DNA from: a virus
Direction: 5' to 3' (one strand)
IMG/VR virus record: IMGVR_UViG_3300030101_004223
Coordinates: 1 to 45,359 of that record
Length of the DNA: 45,359 bases
The translations under genes and the position numbers were made by a program. The notes beneath the pieces are model-generated. The model searched no databases. It saw nothing but the letters and a program-made list of their open reading frames with translations, and was not told the origin of the DNA. Below, in pieces: positions 7,573 through 21,000 of the stretch. Position 1 is the stretch's first letter. Each line of letters begins with the position of its first letter.

Positions 7573-7704
7573 ATGAAGAAGATAATTACCAACTACGTAC
7601 AGAAGAAAAACGTTAACCGGCCTGGAGTACATGCTAAGACCAAGACGTCTAAGAATAAAAGCTCAAAGAACTACCAAAAGACTTATAGAGGCCAAGGCCG
7701 GTAG
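7573..7704 (+). CDS. Small basic protein, 43 aa (conserved phage type)
   Basis: This 43-codon ORF runs ATG to TAG, begins MKKIITNYVQKKNVNRPG, continues with VHAKTKTSKNKSSKNYQ and ends RGQGR. It is strongly basic, lacks Cys and contains a pattern (RPGVHAKTKTS...SKNY...YRGQG) that I recall from small uncharacterised proteins of Bacteroidota phages; this was not checked. It begins 10 bases after the terminator hairpin with no Shine-Dalgarno sequence. Its TAG at 7702-7704 directly abuts the stop of the convergent surface-protein gene at 7705, so no spare sequence separates the two modules. A nucleic-acid- or ribosome-binding role is plausible from composition only. Confidence 0.6.
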   Translation: MKKIITNYVQKKNVNRPGVHAKTKTSKNKSSKNYQKTYRGQGR

Positions 7705-9042
7705 TTATCTGAATAAGGCAACAGAACCTTGCAAGTCTAAGGTTAAGCCATCATAGCCCTTTGCTTTCAGTATCCAAACGTATGTACCGTCCGCAGCGTA
7801 ATGACTGCCTGTTCGGGACTCGCCATACCAGTATTCGTCGTGGTCAAAAGTTTCCCAGACGATATCTCCCCATCTATTGTATATACTTAGATGCCAATCA
7901 GACCAACACGTAAAGGAGTCTGAGATTGCATAAAATGCATCATTTATTCCATCATTATTTGGGCTAAAAGCATTTGGCACAAATACGGATCTGCAATCTT
8001 CTTCCCAAAAGCCATCTTCACACGGCAATCCAGTATCGCAGTCTACAAGTTGAGTTATGTACTCATAGACTGTATCTGTTTCTGTGATGTACTCATATAT
8101 CAATACTTCTTGATAGATGGTATCTAGCTGCGTAACAACCAGCGTATCAACAACAGGTATCTCTAGAGTGTCTGTAACGTAGACATACTCCAGCTCTACT
8201 TCAGTCAAGATGAGTGTATCAATCGTATTGATATACACAGTATCAAACACATCGACATACACAGTATCATAGAAGTACCACTCCCATGGTATGTAAACGG
8301 TGTCGGCAGGTAACTCGATATAGGTTGTATCATACACAAACGTCACTACCTCTAACAGCTCTGTAATTGTATCTGGAGGTAGCTCTACAAATACAGTATC
8401 TGTTTCATAGACATATACTGTGTCTGTCACTACCGGATCTGGACACCATGCAATTCTATTATTGCTCAAGTCAATATCCGGATACATCTGCGTTCCATTG
8501 TAGTTATTGCCAGCAGACCATCCCGTATCAGGGAAGTCTTCGTAGGTAGCTGTTTGGCTTCCGTTGATTTGCCAGATAACCACCTCCCAGCAGTACCCTT
8601 CTATAGGATTATTCAAGACACACTCCCACGAATACGGAGGGTTGATACCTATTGTAGTTGCGCTGCCTGACTCCCACCCGCCAGGTGGACCGGTTGCTAC
8701 AAAACCCCACGACCAACCTGGATGGTTGTTGGCAAGGGTGCAATCTGTATTCTCACCTAGGTCTTCACCAGTAACCTCATCGATATAGTGTAAGGCAAAT
8801 ACCAAATGAGTAACTGACTCATTGTTTTGGATATCGTCATTAACCGAACTTTCACAGTTATTCCCATCCTGTAGTGTGTACTCGTTACAGCCGCAGTTTT
8901 CAGCGTTTAGAAACTGTACTACAAACTGATGTATGCCATTTGGCTCAGCAGAAGGTGTATACCCCGCTAAAACCAAGTCACAGGTTTGACTCCAAGTTTG
9001 AGAACAGAGTAAAAGACAAAGAAGAGCATAGATATAACGCAT
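7705..9042 (-). CDS. Secreted surface protein with CHU_C (T9SS type B) sorting domain
   Basis: A 445-residue protein. Residues 1-19 form a typical signal peptide (Leu-rich core, SQTWSQ end). Residues 20-205 are a Cys- and Trp-rich extracellular region without a recognised fold. Residues about 205-335 repeat a DT-[VIL]-[YFV]-[VI] unit, like stalks of Bacteroidota surface proteins. Residues about 352-445 are the gliding-motility-associated C-terminal domain: SVFVPNAFSPNNDGINDAF, then LSIYNRWGDIVWE, ending GSVALFR. In Bacteroidota this domain directs export by the type IX secretion system. It is the last gene of the late operon, two bases after the giant polymerase gene. It could be a host-surface protein made late in infection or a virion adhesin. 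Confidence 0.85.
   Translation of the reverse strand: MRYIYALLCLLLCSQTWSQTCDLVLAGYTPSAEPNGIHQFVVQFLNAENCGCNEYTLQDGNNCESSVNDDIQNNESVTHLVFALHYIDEVTGEDLGENTDCTLANNHPGWSWGFVATGPPGGWESGSATTIGINPPYSWECVLNNPIEGYCWEVVIWQINGSQTATYEDFPDTGWSAGNNYNGTQMYPDIDLSNNRIAWCPDPVVTDTVYVYETDTVFVELPPDTITELLEVVTFVYDTTYIELPADTVYIPWEWYFYDTVYVDVFDTVYINTIDTLILTEVELEYVYVTDTLEIPVVDTLVVTQLDTIYQEVLIYEYITETDTVYEYITQLVDCDTGLPCEDGFWEEDCRSVFVPNAFSPNNDGINDAFYAISDSFTCWSDWHLSIYNRWGDIVWETFDHDEYWYGESRTGSHYAADGTYVWILKAKGYDGLTLDLQGSVALFR
8041..8432 (-). repeat. DTVYV-type repeat stalk in the CHU_C protein
   Basis: About 130 residues consist of irregularly spaced units with the core Asp-Thr followed by Val/Ile/Leu, an aromatic or Leu, then Val/Ile (DTVYVY, DTVFVE, DTTYIE, DTVYIP, DTVYVD, DTVYIN, DTLILT, DTLEIP, DTLVVT, DTIYQE, DTVYEY). 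The alternating polar/hydrophobic pattern suggests a long beta-rich stalk lifting the N-terminal domain away from the cell or virion surface. Confidence 0.75.
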
Positions 9043-9044
9043 AG

Positions 9045-12000
9045 TTACATTTCTTGACGGAGGTTACGAATTACACGCATTGGGGCCTCTGTATGCGGCA
9101 CCAACTTACTTCCATGTAGCCAAAGCTTTGACTCACCTGCATATACTCCAGTCGGGACAGTGCCCTCACCCATCATGGTGTCTACTACTGCATCTCCAAA
9201 CTTCTCTACATCTTCTGCTATTTTCAAGATGGGCAGAACGTCTTGCATAATTCTTCGCTGTGACCCGACGTTACCAAAGAACTTCAAGTCATTCTCTATA
9301 CGCGATGAAAGGTTTAGTCCATAGTTCAACAAGTGTCTGACATCTTCATCATCTTCATCGTCCTTCATTGAACGCAAAGCCATAACCAGCAGATACATCC
9401 ACATCATCTGACGCATAGATGCTCCAAACTTCCGGATGTTTTCTTCATCGACTTCTGAGTACTTACTCAAGTCAATCTTGTTACCTACAATTGGCAACGC
9501 AGAAATAGTAGACTCTGTAACCTTCCGGATTTTAGATTTGAAAGACCCTTCAAGAATTACTGTTCTAATACTTCCTTTCACCTGACGATTAAGCAGTGGG
9601 TCAAATTTCTCTGCTTCATAACGCGTAGCAAATCCTTCAGGCAGCCAGCTCCGGAATTGCATAAGCATAGGACCTATCAGTGTTTGCTTGATAGGCATAA
9701 TGCTCTGAGGATCATAGTTACCGTGAATACGCTTGTTTATTTGATCTAGACGGTTTGCTAGTTCTACAAACTTGGCTTCACCAGGCCGGTAACCTTCAGC
9801 TTGGATGATACCATTTTCATCAGCCAACTCGAACAACGACTTGCCATCAACCTTTTGGTTCAACAAGTACGAAACCATAACGTGACCATAGGTAAAGTAC
9901 TCCGAGCTACGTTGGATTTCATACATCCGGATAGCTTTACTCAAGCCTTTACGCTTATTACCAATCACATCAGCCTGTGCAGGATCAAATTCTATCTCAG
10001 TGAAATCCTTGAGCATATTCAAAGTAGTCATCAAACCCTGCAGCTTACTTCCAGTTGCAGTCTTTGTAGCTCCGGTGTTAAGAGTCATTAGATTCAAGGT
10101 GCTATGCATCATGATACCAAAGGCTTGACGAGCTTCTTTTTCGTTAAAGTCCTTTTGGCCTGCCGCATGTTTCATAACCTGCATTGTACCAAACACAGCA
10201 TTTACTTGAGCAGCCGGCAGGTTCCAAGCCATTCCCTTCATCTGCATGTACTGAACGAAGCGACGTATGATTTTGGCAAAGTCATACTGGCTACCTACGT
10301 TTTTCAACTCTTCTTCTAGCTCTGCCTTCTGTACATCATACAAAGTTTTTGGAATGGCACCTACCTTACGATCCTCTTCAAGCTGTTTGAGAGAGTTTTC
10401 AATACGCAACTTGGCTTCTTTCTCTTCTGCTGTACGGGCCTTCTTAGCACCAAAGAGCATCTTACCCTCTAGGTTACTGCGGCGGCCGTAGAAGCTATCC
10501 ATAATTGCTTTAACGCTACGATTTACATTACTCCTAGCAGACTGAGTATTACTACTCATCACCGCACCTGCAGCGCTAAGAATCTTTTGTCCCATGCTGT
10601 TTGAGTGCTGGATACCTACCTCACCTAATACAGCTTCAATCATACGCACCTCATCTTCAATCAAGTTTTTATGCTTGTAAGAAGTTGCCATCATAGAGAA
10701 AGCAGCAAAGTTTTTCTCTAAATCATACTCCATACTTGCCTTATTCTTTAGCTCATTCAAGAAATAGGTTGGCAGGTTTCTTCGTACTTCACCTGTAACC
10801 GGGTCAATACTCTTAGCCAGACTGTCATCTATTTTAGTAGTAATCGATGACCACAAAGCATCATTCAAGTCCTGGCGTCGATTGTCACTCTTCCAGAACT
10901 GTTCTATCAACGACTGCTTAACTGCAGGGATGAAGAGACCTTGTTCCATCAAAGCAATCTGTCGAGCACTCATCTCATGCCGTGGTAAGGACGCTGTAAG
11001 GTCACGCATTTGCTCACGATACATTTCATAGAATGCTAGTGCAGCTGGCTCACGCTGTAGCTCTATGTATCGAGAGTCATGCCATTGCGTTTCCTTGCCC
11101 TTAATAAACCGAACGGGCATACGGTACAAGAACTCAGTATTTGGATTGCCAAATCCATTCTTGTTTATCCACTGGGCTTTCAAAGCAGCATGCTTAGACT
11201 TTGGCTCTGCAGCTTCAATCATATCGAAAGCGGCTTCACGACTATCGATATAACGCTGTACCAAACGATCTTGACGCAAGAACAACTCTTTCGTAGCAGC
11301 CTTACCCAGCTGCTTCTCCAACTCAAGTTCAATCTTGGGGTCGGGCTTACGAACTACAGTATCTGCAGTCAAATCATATGCACGCATATTAACTGTAGCA
11401 GAGTTCTCTTTCAGCCAATCCTGGAATGGCCTAAAGTTCTTTGTACGGAAAGCTTCGGCACGACGCTTCTTGAGTTCCATATCCCATTGTGCAGAGATAG
11501 GACCAATCAATTCATTAGTCTGGTTTTCTTCCGTACCCTTGACTAACCCGGACCAGCTATACTTTTTATAGTATTCTGTATCCTTAAATGCCTCACTCTT
11601 TTCATTGAACTCTGCATTACGGGCAACCCACTCAGCACGTTGAGCCTGAGCAGACTTGCGTACAACATCATCGAGATAACTCAACTCTACACGCCCTACA
11701 CGACTGGCATCCATAAACAAAGAGTTCAACGCACCAATGTCCTTCATGTCCCGGAACGTATTTTTTGTAACAAGCTCCTCTAATGGAGTACCACGATATC
11801 GCTCCCTTGCATAGTTCTGCAGAATCTCCGCACTAACATCCAACCAGTCGTCCTGCAACTGACTTGCAACACCCTGCAAACGTCCAACCTCACTACGAGT
11901 CATACCCTCCGTATCCAACAGCTTCCGACCCTTACTGTAGAAGTCGATAACAGCCTGTGCATTCTGCAGACGAGCATGTGCATAAGCATGACGTGTATCG

Positions 12001-15000
12001 CGTGTGGTTGCCTTACGGACATTCCTGACCACTTCGTTCACGTCCTCAAGTTCACGTTGCGCCATCTCCACCATAACAGTGGCGCGTACACTATCATCAT
12101 CTTTACCTTCCAGTGCCATCAGTTCCATACGCTCCATCCTCAGACGACGATCTACATCTGCCACTACCTTCGGACTGTTTTCGAACCTGGCTTTCAGCTC
12201 TTCAAATTCTGCAATACGCCGCTTCTTGTACTGCTTCAGTACTTCCAAATCAGTAGCCTTAAGCTCCTCTGCTTCAATACCTTCGGGCATAGTAAAGCTG
12301 AACAAAGTCATCTGTGAGCCAGCACCGTTCTCTTTAATGTTACTTAGGTTCTCTGCTGTCGTCTCCATCATAGAATACGATGCTGCATTTACTGCAGCCA
12401 GCGCAGAATCTTTCGAAAACTCAATCGGGTCTCCCAGTATCTGAGTATTCAGTGTAGTAATGATATCTGCAAGAACTTCATAAATCCTTTCTAACAGAGT
12501 CTTATTTGGACTCAACCGGATTTCATTCAATACAGCAGCAAACTCCGCATTTGTCATAGCCTCAGCTATAAACTCCTCTACGTTTACAAGACCATAGATA
12601 CCTTTATCGTTTCTCAGTTCCGTTTGGAAATAGCTATATGCTAGCATTAGCCTAGGATCTGTATCATCGGTCATTTCCATCTCACCTAACCGGACTTTCC
12701 TAAGTGTTTCAAAGCCTAGTTTCAGCTTCTTTACTTCAGCTGGCGTATAGCCAAAGCGCTTTGTCAATGCCTCATCCGTAGTAATCTGCGTGTACAACTC
12801 TTTCAGCTTTGCACGATTTGCAGCATTCTCTTTCAAGTTTGCTCCAATGCGGCTCATATGGTGCACCATTTCGTGCGCCAGTCTATCTGGAGTAGCCTGT
12901 GTTGCATTAAGAGTAATAATCCCTTTACTATACTTATGGTCTCCGGTCTCGTTAAAGATTACACTTACTTGATTGGCTTCATCTAACCGGTTGTTCATAG
13001 CAACCAGTTGTTGTAGCAGAAGATTGTTTTCGCCACCCAACCGACTAACTGCCTCTTCCAGTGTTACTATACCCGTAGGTACAGCCTCGACCTTTACTTC
13101 TTCCTCTTCAGGTACAGCTTCCTCTTCAGATACGATTGGTTCCGGCTGCACTCGCCGCTCTTCGTTTTCACCTGACGGTACCTCCTCTTGCTCTACCGGC
13201 TCTACTTTTTGATCCTTATAGAATTTAGAAAACTCATGCGCATTCGTCAACTCACTAGTAGCGTAGTAGTTATGCAAGTATGAGCTTTTAGGCACGGCTA
13301 CACCTTTTGCTATAACGATGCCATCATCTAGCATTTTGGTAATCTGATAGAGCCTGCCCTTTGTATCCCGGACGTATCCTATTGCATTCTTAGTAGGTCC
13401 ACCCTTGAATTGCACTTCATCGACTATATGCCGATAGTTTGGCGGATACTCAACATCTACTACAGGTGCAATTTTTGGATTGTGCTGCATAATCTGTTTA
13501 TGCATAGCAGTATTGACCTGGAAAGGAAGCTGGAAAATCTTTTGATTAGGATCGTATATGTCTTGAATGCCCATCGACTGCAGCATTTCTGCAGGGATGT
13601 ACTTGCCAAAACTTTTCGAACCCAAAGTGCCACGCATAACCAAATCATACTCAACCAAGTCATAAGCCAGTTTCTTGACTTCCGGGTTTTTGCTTCGAGC
13701 CATAGACAGGAATGCAGAATGCAACTGCTCTGGTGATACGTTAATGCTACGATCTCCTTGAAACTCAACAGTATGTAGCTTGTCCTTATTAGGAACAAGG
13801 TCAAAAGCTTCTAAGTGCTTAAGAAACAGGTTGTTCCTAATTTCAGGGTTGTTTTGTAAGGCATCTGTAACCTTCCGGGCTATCGAAGTCCCCTGGTTTT
13901 GAGTAAGCTCTCTACGTAAAACACGAGCGTCTTTACCGGTACGCTGCTCTACCCATCTAGCGGCTAGATAAGAACGCACACCCTTGTAATAGTCGGTCTG
14001 GAACTCCTTACTAATGCGGCCTGACGCTTCAATAATAGATCTACCAAAAGGTGTACCCTCCAGATGCTCTCCTTCAAGCTGCAGAATATCCGCGCTAGTA
14101 TCCTGAGCGTCCTGAAACGCCAACCCAGACACACTGTTGTTTATAAAGGCATCCAAGTCCATTGGCCCTCCAGTAGAATGCATATATGGGGAGAACGATA
14201 TGGAGTACCGTGGCCCCTCGTACGCAGGGTTTTGACGGTCTATATGGTACTGACGGAATTGACGTGCTTTCTCCATTTTGTAGAAGAACTCTCCTCTATT
14301 TTTTGGAGACGCCGTATCCATCTTCATAGTCGTCATCAAGGTTTGATAGCCCCGCTCAACTTCAGTTAGCGTTTGTAAAGCCCTATATACGTTGACACTA
14401 TGCAAAGCTTCTGTTTGTGCATCTACCTCATCAAGCAATTTGATTCCTGACCTATGAGCCAATACATTTTTAGCCATAGTGCGCTTTTGGGGCTTTTCTC
14501 CGTACTGCGCTAGATACTCCTCTTCAGCTATCTTGATCTTCTTATCTAAGTAGTCAGTTATATTGAAGTACTCATTATTACTTACTGCAGCAAACCGGCG
14601 CTGTTCCTCAATAGTCTCCACTACCTCTGGCTGGCGAACCATTATAGCAATGGTTTCCATGTTGTAGCCCATATTCGTCATATGAACCCAGAAGGGGTAG
14701 GTGTATTTGTCAATACCCAAACGTTCCAACAATTGATCGTTGGCGTTGTCTACCGCATGGTTCAAGAGCCTACTAAACTGGTCTTGGACTGTGCCTGCCT
14801 CAGTACCTTCAGGGTACTCTAAGATAAAATTGGTATCTAAAATCTCACGGTCACCAAGTCGAGCTAGCTTAATATCATCTGGAGCTGACTGTTCTGCAGT
14901 ATCTGCAATACGTACAATCTGCGAGACCGTTTTAACCTTGTTCTTGATTACGGTCGTCTTTTGATAATGCGCTAATGCTCCAGCCATTTCAAGCTGGCTA

Positions 15001-18000
15001 TGCAGAGTATTGGCATTTGCAAAAACTCCAATTGCACTTTTGGCACTACTTGCTCCTATAGCTGTACGAACGTTGTGGCGTACACTCAAAGGGTCCATAC
15101 GAGGGTTGACAGTCGCTAAGTGCCGTGCCAAAGCCTTACTGTAACCATTACTAATGGGCGTATGGATTTCCTTCTGTACCTCTTCATTAGCATTACGCAT
15201 ACTAGCATGGTACACATCAATCTGACGGTTCCGAGCAGCTGCAAGACGCCTGGAGGATGCCGGCCTCAAAACATCTTTCGCAGTGTACAGACCTTCTAAG
15301 AACGCAGAGTCAATAACCTGCTTCGAGTTATGCGTAAAGTTGTCGTACTGCAGAAGCTTTTGTGCTGCCTGAGACTCAGGGTTCTGCACAAAAGACTCCA
15401 ACACCAGCTCTCGCATAAGTTCAAGATTATCAAAGTCCTCAGTAACCTGAGGCCCACGAATCTTTTTCCCAAACCCGCCAATAGCTTTGTACTTATCGTA
15501 GGTAGTTTGATCAAACGTGCCCGACTTATTGCTTTGGTATGCATGCTCTACGCTACCATACTCCCTTCCCTCATAAGTAAACCGACGCTCAGCTAAGTTG
15601 GACAAGATGCGCGTATTCGTCTCGCTCTCGTTTTGCCCATAATAGATATTGATGGTTCCCTTATTCTCGATTTCTGCTTCACGAATAATAGTAATCTTAC
15701 CTGTATCCGGATCAAGACGATGGCTGTACATCATGCCAAACATCTTATCGATATCAAAGTCTTGTCCGATACGACCTACTAGTTCATCTGGTACGATAAG
15801 CGTATCACCCATAGAGTCAGGCAAAAACCCAACGATTTCAAAGCTGCCACTTGATGCCTTCTTCTGATTCGGAATACGATATGCGAAAACTTGCAACAGC
15901 TCTTCTGGAACCTTGTCCATATCCAACCGCTTAGTTTCCGGGTCAATAAACTTAGAGAGATTACCCTTAAACTTCCAAGGCATAAGGATTTGATCTGGCT
16001 TACCCTCGATACCGACGCGAAGTTTTTTGCCGTCGAACTTATTGCCTACCCAGACAATACCACTTTTATCCATATCAGTGATATCATCAAAAGCCATCCC
16101 CATAGCAGGTGCAATAGGGCCTGAGAAACCAGCAATGCGACTCTCTATGACTTCTTTACGGTAGATTGATTGCAGCAGACTATTGACACGCTCTTCACTA
16201 ATGCTCGCCCACAGAGGTGTTCTAAAGCGATTCTTCTTTAGGTCTAGGCGCAAGTGTGCTATTTCCGCTATCTCATAGCCCCGCTCCATTGCCTCTTGCA
16301 ACAGACGTTCAGCAAGCTTAGGCTTTACACCTTCTGCATACTGAAGGCGAGGACGATCGACTGATTTATCTAATTTAAAGCCATACCTCTTAGCAAACAT
16401 TTCACGTCGCAGCATACGCTCCTCTTTACGAGCAGCTATATAATGTTCGTGAACTTGCTTACCATTCATGGACACTCCGTTTACCTCGAAGCCGGTGTAC
16501 TCTTCTCTGGCAATATTTGCCATGACGAGCTTTGCCACCTGAGAGCCATGAATTTTCTCCTTGCTTTTACCTACAGGTACCTCCTGCTGGATTCGCATAC
16601 CGCGTCTATCTAAAACAGATTGTCCTGCCCTGATATCTTCCGGTATCTCAATCTTTCCATCTTCTGTATAGATGTTGATACCAGGTATTTTATGAGAACC
16701 GACCTTATATGCAGTTTTATGGATTGCACGGTCAATGTTATTCTCCTCCATAAGTTTACGCAGCTTATCCAACTGTGTACCCTTTGTGAATCTTGGCAAT
16801 AGCGGGAACTGAGCACTCTTTACATAGTGCATTATCCCAGCACCATCACGCATGACATTTACAGGTTTCATTGGCTGGAACCAAGACAATTCATCTACAT
16901 CCAGCTTTGCACCTGATTTTACTTTAGGCATAATACCGTTGTACTCGTCAAGAGACATCTTCCCTTGGGCCAACAAAATACCTAGATGCTCCTCTGCAGT
17001 TACGTATTCAGCAGCATCAGCTGCATCAATATTCTTATACTGACTCTTGATCTCAGATTCTGGTACACCAATCTTACGTAAGTAGTCAAGATGCTCTGAG
17101 TTATGCTTTTTATCTTTCAAGACCAATACGCTGATAGAGCTATTGCTTCTACCATTCGGCATTTCTTCATCGCTCATAATCGGTATCGCAGTACCAGGAG
17201 CAATAAGTCCTGCCAAACGCTTACCTAAGTTGTCGATTGTTCTACCTGAATCAACTACACCGTCTGTATACTTTAGGAAGGCTTCCGGACTACCCGTAAA
17301 CGCTAGCAGAGACTGTGCGTTTATAGCCCGAGACTCTGCTACATACTTTGCAGCATACAACAAGAAAGCAGTTTTACGATCTTGATTTTTGTTTTGCTCA
17401 CCGATATGAGTAATTACAAAATTTGATTCCGCTTTATCGAAGTACTTCAGCTTTCCAATAGCACCATTCCTCTTCTTATCATACGCCTCATTAGCAAGCT
17501 GATTCAAGACATACTGGAAGTCATCTTGCAGTTGAGCTGCCATTCTATTTGGAGCAGCAGAGTGAAGTGCAGCACGTTTGCCTTTAGTAATTTGACCCTC
17601 TGGCAAAAGACTATTGAGCATAGGAAACAGGATAAACTTGGCAGACATATCGCCTTGCACCCGTTGTTCCTGAATCATATCTAACTCCTTATTGACTGCA
17701 AACAAAAGCTGCTCTTTGTAGTACCGGTCTACATCTAAAAGGTCTGTTACCTGAATATCTGAAGTTGGGATATTGGTGAATTTATCTGCCTTTTTTAGAA
17801 TAGCTAGGTTCATAGCAGGCACCCGCAACAAAGGCATAGTGCTTTTGTCTGCTAGGGTAGGAAGCATGTGTCGGCTCAGAGGGCGCCCCTTGTTGTCGAG
17901 ATCATTGTCATTACCCATAAATGACATACGCGCTATAATCTGATCTGGCTCCTCCATATCATGGAAGGTGCGAGAGTCAGCAGCAGACTTCAGGTTCTTG

Positions 18001-21000
18001 ATGCCATTTACATAGTCTACTCTGACTTTATGTTTAGCCTGTTGCAAATCTGGTCTACGGATAGCCTTAACTAATGGGTTTCCTTCATCGAAACTACTTA
18101 AGTCATTCTCACGTAGATTCCGCAGTTGCACAGTCAAGTGCTTGGGAGCATGGTAGTGATACCGAAGTTTGCCATCAGCATCTCTACTAACCATCTGAAT
18201 AAGATTCTGCTGATGCTTGGCTGCACTACCAAAGAAGTTCTGGATTGCTTGCTGAGTTTCTTTTGTACTGTACCATTCAGTAGCTTCTATATCACTGGAC
18301 TGTTCCAAATAGTCTTTAAGAGCCAGTCGTAGCTTACCATAGGAAGATGCAATTCCTATCTTATTGCTCATATCAAGCCCAATACCAAAGAAGTCCTCAT
18401 TAAAGTCTGTCAAGACCTCGCTAGGAATCTGTAACCCAAAGTGCTTATAAAGCAAACGGGTTGTATCAAGAGCCTTATTAGTAGACTCATCAGCGATCCG
18501 GTCCATCTCATCAACAATAGCTTGTACCGTAGACCGATTTACTACTGTCTCTCCCCCCTTCAGCTTAAAGAACTCGCGATTAAGCATATTCTGTAGAGCA
18601 ATACGCACAACGAACTTGTCCATATTGGACTCATTACTATCAAACTGATAGATAATGCCTGGTTTGTCTTCTATATCTAAATCGATATTACCCTCTTTGA
18701 AAGGCCTTAGCTTAATGCTAATGTGACTACCGTCTTCTTTATGTGCCCAAACCACAAATTGTTGACGCATCATACGCCTGTAGTCTAAGTCTTTACCTTT
18801 TGCGTTTTTGGTATCTAGTTGGTCCAAGATGTCACCCAATACCGGTACTTGGTCTGCTCGGTCCTGCATGACTTTACTGACAGCTTCCCAAGAAGGTTCG
18901 ACCCCTACAAAGAAGGGTTGAATTTGTGCCTGCAGACTCTTGAAGTCAAGAAACTTCCTACCTAAAATGCCTTGTGTAGCTGGAGTGCTTTCTTTATGAC
19001 GCAATCCCATAAGCATTAACCGCAACTCAAAACGCATGGTTTTAGCCGGGTCCGTACCAAAAGCAAAGTTGTCATCAAAAGTGGCTAGAGCAGAAGGTTC
19101 TCTCTGTACACGATCCTCCTCTGTTTCAGGATTCACTGTTGCACCGCCTTCTTCTCCATCAATTTTATCTCCTACCTCTCGAGCTAAATCTTGGCTGTCT
19201 TCTATTTGCTCAATAGACCTAACTAGGTTTTTAGAATTTACTTTGATTACGCCATCTGCTTGACGCAGAACTTCATGAAACGCTAGCTCAACAAACTTGT
19301 CAAAGTTTTTTGGCTCTAGCATCTTCTTTACATGCGCCGCTTTCTCTTGCGCAATCTCATTTCCTACCTGCTTCTCCTGTTTCTTTTGGTAAATTGTAAG
19401 GTTTCGTTTTAGCTCGCCTTTAATTTGTTTTGCGTCTCGTGGTTTACGTCGTCCCAAGCTACGGCTTTGAGCAAGCAGCTGCTGAGAGATTTTACCTGCT
19501 AAGACATTTACAGAGTCTTGTACACGCTTAAGCGTAAAGCCCTCGACGCTGTACAAGTCTCCTGCTCGCTTAAGCATATCTTCCTCATCCTCATCGAGTA
19601 CTATTGAGAAATCAGAATCATCGGCTTCATAATTACCGATATCCTCTTCACTAACACCAGTGTTTTCCGGATTAGCATCAATGGTATCGTCTTCTTTTTT
19701 AGGAGCAGGGATACCGATCTCGGTTTTTGTTTCTAGGGTAGCATTTGCCAAACGCTTTACGTAAACCTCATTGTTTACTACCATGGGAATACGCCCTTTG
19801 ACATCACTGAAGATGACGTTCTGACCGTACCACTCTTTTTTGCCAACCATCTCCACGTCGATAGACCCGTCTTCATTGACGTTCATAGACAGTGGCAGCT
19901 CTGACTTATCCATCTGAGCAAACTGGATGCCGTAAAGCACCTTAGATAGCTGCTGTGCAAACTCTTGTGCATTGCCTTTTACCCCAGGATCATATTTCAA
20001 ATCCTTAAGCGGGTTACCATTGTCATCAAAGCGAGTAATAAATAGAGTAGGAATGTGTTCTCCTGTCTCCTTTACATACCTAAGCATTGGACGATTGGAT
20101 TCAACCTCCTTACGCTTCAACGCAATGATTTGATTCAGTACACTTTCAACCTTGTCCTTTGGGCTAGCAGCATCCTCGATAGAGTCAAACCCAAAGTCTT
20201 TGCTCAGCTTAGCCCATGCTGCTTCGTATTGAGCCTCTGTTAGACCTAAACTGTCTGCAGTGACAAAATCTCCAGCAACCAAAGCCAACTCATACATGCG
20301 AATAATAGACGTCGCTACTTTGGCTCCTATCTCTTGACCTCTAATGTCAAAGCTTTGCGTGTTATTGTTTGCATCCTTTACGGTTACAAAGGTTCGAGTT
20401 GCATTGCCGTATGTGTTTCGAGCATTACGACTGGTAGCAGTTTCAACTGTATTGTTTAATACGTCTACAACACGTCCAGGGCCGCTTTCACTTGCAGGCA
20501 ATTCCACCACAACCTTTTTGATAGCATCAAGATTGGCTTCATTATTTGTTCCGGTAAGACCCTTACCAAGTGTAATACGTAGATGCTTTCCATCTTTTGT
20601 AATAGCCCTAGTACCGGTCTGCACATCCGCTCTAACAATACTAGTTTCAAGGGGACCAAAAAGAAGCGCACTTACAATTTCAGGAGCTACGGTTTCTACT
20701 AGCGCACTATGGATAGTCTCATCTTTATAGTCATAATAGACATAGCCACCTACCTTACGAACTACAATAGTGCTACCCTCTCCAATATTGTCTACAATAG
20801 CTTGAGCTGCACCTTTTCGCTTTGGATTTGCTTTACCTATATCTGCAATATCAATACCATCTAGTACGATAGACCCCATCTCAAAGACTACTGTACCCTG
20901 TTCAGTGGATTTAGTACGCTGTTGCTTTTTTGCTTCTATCTCCTCAAGAGCTTTACGGCGCATCTCCTCCGCAGTGCCCTCTTCAAATTCCGCACCAGAT

